Shown: piece by piece, positions 26,198-34,800 of the stretch | Layout of the letters: each line of letters starts with the position of its first letter | Position numbering within the stretch: position 1 is the stretch's first letter | DNA from: Planctomycetota bacterium | GTDB lineage: Bacteria; Planctomycetota; Planctomycetia; Gemmatales; Gemmataceae | Length of the DNA stretch: 47,307 nucleotides | Assembly (NCBI GenBank): GCA_016195405.1 | Contig: JACPZP010000103.1 | Coordinates: 1-47,307, forward strand | Reading direction: 5' to 3' | Translations under genes and position numbers: made by a program | Notes under the pieces: generated by a model | Told to the model about the DNA's origin: nothing | Seen by the model: the letters and a program-made list of their open reading frames with translations, nothing else | The model's database searches: none

Positions 26198-26848
26198 TTA
26201 CAGCTTCCGCAGCGGAAGGGTCACAAGAATCTCCGCGCCCGATCCGGCGCCGCCGCCGACAGCAATTCGACCCGCATGCGCCTCGACGATTCTTTTGGCG
26301 ATCGCCATGCCCAGGCCCGTCCCCTTCGTCTTGGTTGTGAAAAACGGCTCGAAAATGCGCTCGCATTGTTCGGGATTGAGACCGGGTCCGTTGTCCCGGA
26401 AAGATATCCGGACCGCGGCTTGACCGTCGATCTCGGCCGGCGTGCAGCGAATGGTAACCTCAGCCGGCACCGGACCGGCGGCCAACGCATTGTCCAGGAT
26501 ATTGCGAAAAACCTGAGCGAGCCGAAATTGATCGACGGCGCAATTGAGATCGGCGACCGCAATTTCTTCCTGCAAAACGGCTTTTTTCTCCTTGCGCTGA
26601 GCCGAGAGGTTCTCCCAAGCTTGCCGCCAGATGCCCGCTAGGTTCCACTCTTCCAAATCGAGCCTCAAGGGGGCGGCGTAATTGCGGACTTCCTCGTATA
26701 ACTGCCAGAGATGGGCCTGGGCGTCTTGAATCCGCCCAATTAGCTCGCGAATTTCAGGTTGATCTTCCACTTCCCCAGCCAGCATTTCAAGACACGCTTG
26801 GCTGCGCGCCAGGGCGTTGCCGCTTTCGTGCGCCAGTCCGGTCATCAT
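26198..26848 (-). CDS. Histidine kinase C-terminal part (split from the globin-PAS sensor)
   Basis: A 216-residue fragment holding the catalytic half of a histidine kinase: the H-box MTGLAHESGNALARSQ, N-box QVFRNILDNALAA, G1 DNGPGL, F-box EPFFTTKTKG and G2 GTGLGMAIAKRIVEAH. In frame, it reads back as WRERAIGQMMTG into the sequence of the upstream globin-PAS gene, but in a different frame from that gene. The two therefore look like one kinase that lost the end of the PAS domain and the linker, with a frameshift near 26868. ATG codons at 26848 and 26845 could allow separate translation, so a free kinase core cannot be ruled out. No response regulator is adjacent. Confidence 0.7.
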   Translation of the reverse strand: MMTGLAHESGNALARSQACLEMLAGEVEDQPEIRELIGRIQDAQAHLWQLYEEVRNYAAPLRLDLEEWNLAGIWRQAWENLSAQRKEKKAVLQEEIAVADLNCAVDQFRLAQVFRNILDNALAAGPVPAEVTIRCTPAEIDGQAAVRISFRDNGPGLNPEQCERIFEPFFTTKTKGTGLGMAIAKRIVEAHAGRIAVGGGAGSGAEILVTLPLRKL

Positions 26849-27590
26849 CTGGCCGATGGCGCGTTCCCGCCAAAATGTCGGATTTCTTTTGCGCGATCAA
26901 ATCCCGCAGAGCCGGATCGGGCATGAAAACGGAAAAGAACTCCTTGCCCTGCACCTCTTGGGCGTTGTATCCGGTCAGGCTTTCGGCGAAGGGGCTGAAG
27001 TAAAGCACGGAATGATCCGCGCGCAAGATGACGATCATGCACGGGGCAGCCTCGGCGAGTTGGCCGATCATGGCATGGCGTTCCGAGCGCTGCTCCCGGG
27101 CGACGTGCTCGGCTTGATAGGCGTCCTCGATGATGGCGAGGTCCAAATCCAGAAGCGTGTTCAGCGCGCGACTAGCGGCGAGCAGGTCGCCGGGCTTTCC
27201 GGTCCCGGCATCCTCCAGAATCCGCAACATGCCGTTGCGAAGCCTTGAGAGCGCGACGTTGGTGTAGACTTGATCGAGGCCGATTTCGACGTGCCGCCAA
27301 CCTACTTGCCAGCGCCGCACCACGTAAGCCGCGTCATACGGCCCGGCCAAAAGGTCCCGCAACCATTTGAGCAAGGTTCCCTTGAGCCGGCGAATCTGCA
27401 GCTGCCCACCGGTGATGACCTTGCTGGCGTTGGGGTGACGTTCAATCTCGGCGTAAAAGTCGTCGACAAGCGCGGCGAGATGGGGCGTCAGCAGGCCGGC
27501 GACGGACTGCACGCGATCGGCGTCCGTTGCCGACCAGCCGACGTATTCCTGTAGCTCTTGATAGCGCTGATAGAGCTTTTCTGCGTCCAT
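26787..27590 (-). CDS. Globin-coupled sensor + PAS (N-terminal part of a broken kinase)
   Basis: A 267-residue frame. Residues of about 1-155 form a protoglobin-type heme sensor (VGWSATDADRV, LVDDFYAEIERHP, RLKGTLLKWLRDLLAGPYD), with proximal His100 in WQVGWRHVEIGL. Such domains sense oxygen or other gases. A PAS domain follows at about 170-250 (APCMIVILRADHSVLYFSPFAESLTGY...FFSVFMPDP). After residue 247 (SDILAG) the sequence becomes Arg-rich and unrelated, because the reading frame shifts at about 26868. The family normally continues through the PAC strands and a coiled coil into HisKA. About 50 codons seem to be missing. The kinase core survives in another frame just downstream (26198-26848). 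Confidence 0.75.
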   Translation of the reverse strand: MDAEKLYQRYQELQEYVGWSATDADRVQSVAGLLTPHLAALVDDFYAEIERHPNASKVITGGQLQIRRLKGTLLKWLRDLLAGPYDAAYVVRRWQVGWRHVEIGLDQVYTNVALSRLRNGMLRILEDAGTGKPGDLLAASRALNTLLDLDLAIIEDAYQAEHVAREQRSERHAMIGQLAEAAPCMIVILRADHSVLYFSPFAESLTGYNAQEVQGKEFFSVFMPDPALRDLIAQKKSDILAGTRHRPDDDRTGARKRQRPGAQPSVS

Positions 27591-27618
27591 GTAATTGTCA
27601 TGCGCTGGCGAGCCGGAC

Positions 27619-29365
27619 CTATCCCCTCATCGCAGCGAACAACTTGTTGAGGCTGTCCTTGGCGTCGCCGAACAGCATCAGGCACTTGGGATTGTAGTAC
27701 AACTCGTTGTCCACGCCCGCGAAACCGGGGCGCATACTGCGTTTCAGTACGATTACCGAACGGGCGCGATCAACTTCCAGGATGGGCATGCCGTAGAGCG
27801 GGCTCGATTTGTTCGTGCGCGCGGCCGGGTTGGTGACGTCGTTGGCGCCGACCACGATGGCCACGTCGGCTTCGGCGAAGTAAGGGTTGATCTGCTCCAT
27901 CTCGTAAAGCTGATCGTAGGGCACGTCGGCCTCCGCCAAAAGCACGTTCATGTGCCCCGGCATGCGGCCGGCGACGGGATGGATGGCGTATTTGACATCC
28001 GTGCCGCGCTTCTTGAGGAGTTTGGCCAGGTCGCTGACCGCGTGCTGCGCCTGGGCCACCGCCATGCCGTAACCGCACGGTGCCCTTCCCCTCCGTGGTG
28101 CTGGCGGCCGACGTGTCGACTCGCCCAAAGGCGCCGAAGAGCACATTCATCGCCGAGCGGTTCATCGCCCGGCACATGAGGAGCGAAAGTAGGAAGCCGG
28201 AGGTGCCGTCAAGCGAACCAGTGATGATCTGAATCTTGTTGGCCAGCACAAAGCCCATGGCGGCATCGGCAAGACCGGCATAGGAATTTAGCAGTGCGAT
28301 CACGACTGGCATGTCGGCGGCGCCGATCGGCATCACCAGCAGCACGCCAAACGCGAGGGCCAAAATCACCATGAGCGCGAACAGCACGCCCGCGGAAGGA
28401 TTGGCGATAAGGCCGAAGAAAGAGAGTACGACGACCGCCAGCAAGACGAAGTTGCCAATGCGCTGACCAGGGTAGGTCATCGGCCGTTCCGGCAACAACC
28501 CCTGCAGCTTGCCGGCAGCCATCAAGCTGCCGGTGAACGTGAGGCCGCCGATCAGCACCTCGAAACCCAGAGGGATCGTGGGCAGGTCGGGTTGACCGAA
28601 ATGACGCACATATTCCGCAATGCCAATCAAAGTGGCTGCTAACGCGCCTAGGGAATGTGACAGTGCGGTTCGTTGCGGCACGGCGGTCATCGGAACCCTC
28701 AGGCCCATGATGCCGCCGACGACCGATCCGATGACCAGGCCGAAGAAAATCCAAAAGTAGCCCCACGGCTCGATGTCCTCATGGAAAAGCGTGCCAATGA
28801 CGGCCACGATCATGCCGACTTCAGCCAGCAACATGCCTTGCCGGGCATAGCGTGGCGAGCTAAGTCCCTTGAGTCCCAGGATGAACAGCACGCCCGCGCC
28901 GAGGTACAACCAGCGCAGCACGTCGTGCGGCGCCAAACCTTGCAGTAAGCCCATGGACCACAGGATCAGCGTCACGACGGCAACCAGCCCCAGACCCGCG
29001 GCAAGCACGGGCCAGCCGGCCCGCATCCACCAGGGACGGGTGCGGTCGTCTTCGCGCTTGAACATCGCCAGCATGCGATCGGTGATGAGAAATCCGCCGA
29101 CCACGTTGGTCGAGGAGCAGGCGACTGCGACGAAACCTAGGAAGGTGCTGAGATTGCTGTACTGCCCGCCGGCCACCACGATCGACCCGATAAGAGAGAT
29201 TCCTGACAGGGCGTTCGTCGCGGACATCAGCGGTGTGTGAAGTAGCGGCGGCACGCGTGAAATCACGTGGTAGCCGAGAAAGCCGGCAAGGATGAAGATG
29301 TAGAGGCCGAATTCGGCGGACCAGTTGGACGCGTCCGTGACGCTGCCAAGGAGGATGTGCGTCAT
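27619..29365 (-). pseudogene. pntB: NAD(P) transhydrogenase pntAb-pntB fusion, disrupted by deletion and frameshift
   Basis: The gene starts at 29365 (ATGA overlap with the pntA stop). Residues 1-105 are PntAb (FLGYHVISRVPPLLHTPLMSATNALSG...STNVVGGF). A linker with an extra membrane helix (AGWPVLAAGLGLVAVVTLILW) leads into the PntB membrane domain, with conserved HSLGALAATLIG and IGAADMPVVIALLNSYAG. The frame holds to TTEGKGTVR, then breaks at about 28071-28080. Domain III resumes in another frame at GYGMAVAQAQHAV, continues through GRMPGHMNVLLAEADVPYD, VVGANDVTNPAA and YYNPKCLMLFGDAK, and stops at 27619. About 24 residues that normally lie between (ending in the VPGYG of the NADP site) are missing. 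Either the enzyme is inactive or the assembly has an error here. Confidence 0.85.
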
Positions 29366-30474
29366 GCCGGGGAGCCCTCGACGAGGTTTTTTCCCTGATG
29401 CGTGACCAGCGGGCCGCGGGTCAGCTCATCCGCCAAATCGAGCTGGATGGCGCCGTCGCGCCAGAGGTGAAGCAGATAGCTGACCACCGTGCGCGCGTAC
29501 ATTTGGCTGGCATGAAACGGCAGCGCGCTGGGAAGGTTGAGCGGGCCGAGGATGGTGACGCCATTCTCGACGGCGTCCTCGCCGGGCTTGCACAAGGCGC
29601 AGTTGCCGCCCTGTTCCGCCGCCAGATCGACGATGACCGAACCCGGCTTCATGCCATGCACCGCCTCCTCCGTGACGAGGAGCGGCGCCTTACGTCCCGG
29701 CACCAATGCCGTGGTGATGACCACGTCGGCCGCGGACAACCACTTGGCAAGCGCCGCCCGCTGCCGGTGATAGAAGTCTTCCGACTGCGCCGTGGCATAG
29801 CCGGTCTTGGCTTCGGGGCTTTCGGCTTCGAGTCCCAGGTCGATGAACTTGCCGCCGAGACTTTCGACCTGCTCGCGGACCGCCGGCCTGGTGTCGTAGG
29901 CCTCGACGATGGCGCCCAGCCTTTTCGCGGTGCCGATCGCTTGCAATCCCGCCACGCCGGCGCCGACGATGCACACTCGCGCCGCCGTGATCGTGCCGGC
30001 TGCAGTCATTAAGAGCGGAAAGAAACGCGGCAAGTGATTGGCGGCCAATAGCACCGCCTTGTAGCCGGACACGGTGCTCATGGCGCTCAAGGCGTCCATG
30101 GCCTGGGCGCGAGTGATGCGCGGCATGCGCTCCATCGCGAAAGCCGTGACTCCGTGTTTGGCGAGCGCTTCGAGGCCAGCAAAGTTGGTGGCCGGTTGCA
30201 GAAGGCCGATGACGAGCGCCCCTTGCTTGAGCGCGTCGATCTCGGCGGCGTTGGGAGGCTGGACCTTGAGGATGATGTCGGCATTGGCGGCCGCGTCGGG
30301 GACAATGGACGCGCCGGCGGTCGTGTAGAGGGCATCGGAAAAGCCGGCCGACTCTCCCGCTCCGGCCTGAACGTCAACGTCGAGGCTGACCTTACGCAGC
30401 TTGGCCACCAACTCGGGAACCAGCGCCACGCGCCGTTCGCCCGCCGCCGTTTCGCGTGGCACGCCGACCCTCAT
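29362..30474 (-). CDS. pntA: NAD(P) transhydrogenase subunit alpha, NAD(H)-binding domain
   Basis: A 370-residue protein corresponding to domain I of proton-translocating transhydrogenase, which transfers hydride from NADH to NADP+ using the proton gradient. It shows VGVPRETAAGERRVALVPE, the MERMPRITRAQAMDALSAMSTVSGYKAVL signature, the nucleotide loop VGAGVAGLQAIGTAKRLGA, the YDTRPAVREQVESLGG turn, and an intact end (LADELTRGPLVTHQGK). It lacks the membrane helices found in the fused E. coli PntA. These are supplied by the next gene, which overlaps the stop by four bases. There is no sign of damage, unlike its partner. Confidence 0.93.
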   Translation of the reverse strand: MRVGVPRETAAGERRVALVPELVAKLRKVSLDVDVQAGAGESAGFSDALYTTAGASIVPDAAANADIILKVQPPNAAEIDALKQGALVIGLLQPATNFAGLEALAKHGVTAFAMERMPRITRAQAMDALSAMSTVSGYKAVLLAANHLPRFFPLLMTAAGTITAARVCIVGAGVAGLQAIGTAKRLGAIVEAYDTRPAVREQVESLGGKFIDLGLEAESPEAKTGYATAQSEDFYHRQRAALAKWLSAADVVITTALVPGRKAPLLVTEEAVHGMKPGSVIVDLAAEQGGNCALCKPGEDAVENGVTILGPLNLPSALPFHASQMYARTVVSYLLHLWRDGAIQLDLADELTRGPLVTHQGKNLVEGSPA

Positions 30475-31455
30475 CCAGGCCTCCGGTGGTTGCGATATGA
30501 AACGCGGACAAAATGCGCACCCTCATATAGTAGAGGCGCGGCCTGGGAGGGCAACATTTCCTTGTTCCACGTATCCCACGAAGCACTTTTTCGGCCAGGG
30601 TGTGGCATCGTCGAGCGAAATCCAATTGGTTTGCATTGCGTGGGGGGTGGACAGCCCTGCAAGCCATTCTTGGCCGATTTTGGCGCAACTCCTTAGTGCG
30701 TGAGGGAGAAATGCCTTGCAAGCCAGCCGTGCAAAGTAAATTCGGCATGGTTCAAGCCAGGGTAACATTTGCCCCAAAAGAAATTCGTTGCGTCGCCACC
30801 CCCCCACACACCCCTGGCGACGCATTCCAATGGAAAAGAATTGACTTAACTTACCAGGCGACAAAGACTTGATGATTGAAGCGAACGGATTCGTCGCGGG
30901 GGTTGGTCGGAAAAGGCCTTCTGGCAGCATTCGCCCTGAATGCGGGTTTCTTTCGCGCGTTCTGGCGAACGCGGCTACCAAGTCAGCGACCTGGGTCCCC
31001 TTCTTCGAAAGCTCTTTCTTGTCCTGGCCGGCGCCCTAGTGCCGGCCGCGCGGGTGATTGCGGCCAGCGACGGCGACGAGGAGCTTCCTCATCGACATTC
31101 CCTTTTTCAACGGAAGGGACGGAGCTTGCGAAAAACGGACTTATTGCAGCGTGTTTTTGGGGCGGAATTGCGTGACGATGAGAAACGGTTCGGGAGGCAT
31201 TTCTCTTTTGAGTTGGGCCCGGTTGCGGCATCGATCGCCAGACTCCGACGCCCGCGCTGTGCCTCCGGCGGATTCGCTTACGGCGTGCGCAATCGTGCGG
31301 CCGATCGCGCCAGCTTGTTTGACAAAGGCAGCGATTACGCGACCTTCAAATGAAAGACGCATGACCCTTTTGAGAGATTCGGCTGCGCGAGGCTTGCACA
31401 AGACGAAGAGATGGCAGAGGCTCAACAAAGAGGCGTAACACGGACGTAACACCTG
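30475..31455. other. Nearly 1 kb without a recognisable gene
   Basis: The region lies between pntA and the Trypco1 gene. Several open frames of 60-150 codons exist on both strands but none shows a domain, a signal peptide or a good ribosome site, and composition shifts along the stretch. A small GC hairpin (GGCCGGC at 31026-31032 with GCCGGCC at 31041-31047) is visible. It should hold the pntA promoter and may include the left edge of the low-G+C island. Confidence 0.5.
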
Positions 31456-31767
31456 CTATTTCTGTGCGGTCCATTCAAGATTTATTTTTAGATTTGCTTT
31501 CCCGCTCGCTTTCGCTAGAATTGCAACCAGTTTTCCCGTTTCAACTCCAATCTCCAAGCCAAGTTCGACATTTGCTTTGGAGGGATTGACTTTCTGTAAC
31601 GTCGACCCTAGGGCTACTGCGATGCCTTCGATTGCACCAAGTATCTGCTCGATTGGGAGCCGCTCCAACGTTCCAACATCATGATCCGAACCGATTGCGA
31701 TAGCTTCTACCAGAATGACGGAATCGTTCGGGAGTTGTACCGGTATTCTTTCAATCCGTCTTTCCAT
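31456..31767 (-). CDS. Trypsin-co-occurring domain 1 (Trypco1) protein
   Basis: A 103-residue protein made of one small domain: RIPVQLPNDSVILVEAI, then a short helix with IEGIAVALGSTLQKVNPSKANVELGLEIGVETGKLVAILAKAS, and a final LKINLEW strand. This matches the Trypco1 family (CU044_2847-like), which is known to occur beside trypsin-like and NACHT proteins in proposed conflict systems. The ATG at 31767 has AAGGTGA 6 bases upstream. The gene is divergent from the trypsin-NACHT gene, with 65 bases between the start codons, so the two probably share a control region. The role is not established; a substrate or regulator of the protease is plausible. Confidence 0.85.
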   Translation of the reverse strand: MERRIERIPVQLPNDSVILVEAIAIGSDHDVGTLERLPIEQILGAIEGIAVALGSTLQKVNPSKANVELGLEIGVETGKLVAILAKASGKANLKINLEWTAQK

Positions 31768-31832
31768 GTTAATCACCTTTTTCTGGAACCGATTGGACGC
31801 CGCACTTGGCAGTTTCTTTGAGACAGTGAACA

Positions 31833-34800
31833 ATGGAGCTAACGATTATTCATGATTTGGTGCGTCAATGCACCGTCAAATTGGTCACGCAGGGATCAAC
31901 CAAACCACTCGGAACCGGTTTCTTTGTGGCTCCGGGCATCGTCCTTACGTGTGCACACGTTATTGAAATTGTTTCCCGAAGCCACCCCATTTCGGTTATT
32001 TCATCAAATTCATCGTACCCTGCGCTGGTCGACCAAGATTCTCTCCGAGAGCCACCATTTCCCGATCTCGTCCTTCTTCGAATCCCCGAAAAGGAGAATC
32101 CTTGTGTCCTGTTGAGCGAACCAATTTCCCCTGGCGACGCTTTGTTCATATACGGCTACCCGTTAGATCATCCGGCAGGTGATGTGACAACCGCCGAATC
32201 CGAAGGGTGGACCCAGCTGGAAGGACCGCAAGCTAATCAACGGCTCCTCAAGTTCAAATACGGCCAAATCAAGCCTGGTTCAAGCGGCTCACCCATTCTC
32301 AACAACCGCACGGGCTGTGTCTGTGGCATTGTTAAACAAACGCGCGACAAACAAAGCGATCTTGGAGGCCGAGGAATTCCGACCTCAAGCATCTGCCAGA
32401 GTTTTCCCACGCTCGTTAGTCAGAATCGCGAGTACCACGCGCACAACCGCGTCTGGATTGATGCATTGAAAGTCCAAAGTGCTGCTGCCCCTAATCGAGA
32501 GACGCAGCCATCTGCCTTGCCACCGTTGAAGGAACGTATCCCAGGGGGAGCGCGCGAAGCAGTACGACTGTTGCATTGCCTACTACGAGAGGACTCGCGT
32601 AGAAAGAAGTATGCATATGTCGCCGACGTCGATCACAACCTGAAGTTAGATGCATCGGCTCCGCAGGGCGGCCTCCTTGACCTCCAAGGCACGATTGGCG
32701 TTCAGTTTAGGTGCGAATGGGATGAGTCACCCCTAAGTGAGGTCGCAAAACGACAGCTTGAAACATCCGTGGAGGTTGTTAAGAATCTTCGCAAAGAGAT
32801 TCAGAGTATTGTCGTTGTCTCGTTCCATGAGCTGAATGGCGCTGACAGGCAATGGTTTCATACCATAGCAAAGAAGTTCTCACTCGCACTCTATCATTGT
32901 GGTCACAAACACATATGTGAATGGCTCTACAATGTTCCCTGTTTGTATGCGCGTTACTACCCGGAGTACGCTCGGCATGACCCCGCGGCGTCCGGTTTTG
33001 GTGGTAACCACTCTTTTGTCAGCTTATCGGAAGAGTACCGCAAATGCGTAATCGAGGCGCACCGCAACTTGCGGCTACTTGGCCTTCCCCCACGAATCGT
33101 TCAGCACCAAGAGGAAGCCGGCAACATTCCCCTGAAACGTATTTTTACTCCACAGTCCTTTGTATCCACGGCCCGAACGCCAGGAACCAATTGGCTGTCT
33201 TCTGCTAGCGTATCAGACCAGCCGCCCGGCCGTGACGACTCGCACAGTGTGCTATCGCTTGCAGACTTGGTAAGTTCACAGAAATCGTGCGTGATACTGG
33301 GAGACCCCGGCGCTGGTAAATCGACGGTCCTACATTTCATCTCTCTCTTCAACACCGGTGACGCGTCTCTAAGCAATGTTTTTGTGTACAATCGGATGCC
33401 ACTGTTTATCTCCCTCCGAGAATTCACTAGGCGTCAGCATCAGCTTCCGGGCATGAATCTTGTGGATTACATGGTGGACAATGCGCACTCGGCTTTCCAG
33501 ATTCAACACGTGCATCATTTCTTTTTCGAGTCCCTCCTTCTTATGGGCGAAGCTATCGTACTGCTTGATGGCTTCGATGAAACAGGACCGCCCGGCACTC
33601 GTGAGAAGTTGGCGCGCTCCCTCGAGGCCTTTCAACGTCGATATCCGGATTGCCCAATCTGGGTGTCTTCTCGACTTTACGGTTATGCCGGGAACACTTG
33701 CCTTAGTCGCGATTTGTTCGAACACTTCAAGGTGAATCGCTTTGATGACCAGCAACAGCAAGATTTTATTGCAAGTTGGTACACGACACAGATCCCAAAC
33801 GACGTCGGAATGAGAAACGATCGAATAGAGTCGTTGAAGGCGGCGGTTCGACGTACGCTCGGTGTCAGGCGCCTTGCCAGTAATCCGTTGCTGCTAACTT
33901 TAATCGCTCTGATGCACCACTATCGCGGAAGATTACCACAAACTCGTGGTGAGCTTTACGACGAATCAGTGAACATGCTCTTGGAGCATTGGGAGGCAGT
34001 CAAGTCGCCGGATGAGCGGCATCCTCTCCATGAGCGATCCATCTACGGGGACGACGCAAAAACATTGCTGGCTGCGCTTGCACTTTGGATGCAACGTCGC
34101 GATGAAGACGTTCCTAAGGATGACGCGCGTGGCCTGGCTTCGGAAGGAGACGTATTTCAGACACTTGTCGAAACGCGTATGCGACAACGCCGAGACGATA
34201 ACCTCGCGGCGTCAAGGGAGGATATACAGACATTCTTGAAATATATCCGTGACCGTACTGGCCTTCTCTATTATCGCGGTGAAATTGGCGGTGACGGAGT
34301 ATATTGCTTTGCCCACTTGACATTTCAAGAGTATCTGGCCGCTTACCAGCTTTCTGAAGATCGTTCCCTTAGCTACGCTGACCATTGTAAGTTCTTCTTG
34401 GACCATTTGGGACGAGCAAATTGGGACGAGACGCTGCTTCTTCTCCTTTATCGGCTATCCAAATCTACGGGAAGTCAGTCGTTCCTTGACTTCCTCGTCG
34501 CCACAGTAGTGCGCAGCAAAGAAAGCGGAATAACTGCTAATCCGAACACTTTCAGTGCTCAAACGCTCTCGGTGTGCTGGCTGACTCTCGGTCGGAGTTT
34601 ACGCGATGATTTGAGTTTTACACGGAGAGACGCGCGAGAAATCTTGAAGGGCGTGCTCGCCGATTGGTACTTAGAGCCACAATTCACCGTGAACCATTTT
34701 CAAGTCGTCGAAGAGATTGCCCTATTTTCCCAACGCTGGCGAGAGGTCTTAGCTGAGTTGCTCAAGGCCGAATACTGTCAAGCGCCTCCAGAGAATGCCG

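Noticed and set aside
30523..30981. Frames of 100-150 codons upstream of pntA on both strands
   Set aside because: Overlapping frames compete, none has a motif or start signal, and composition is irregular.
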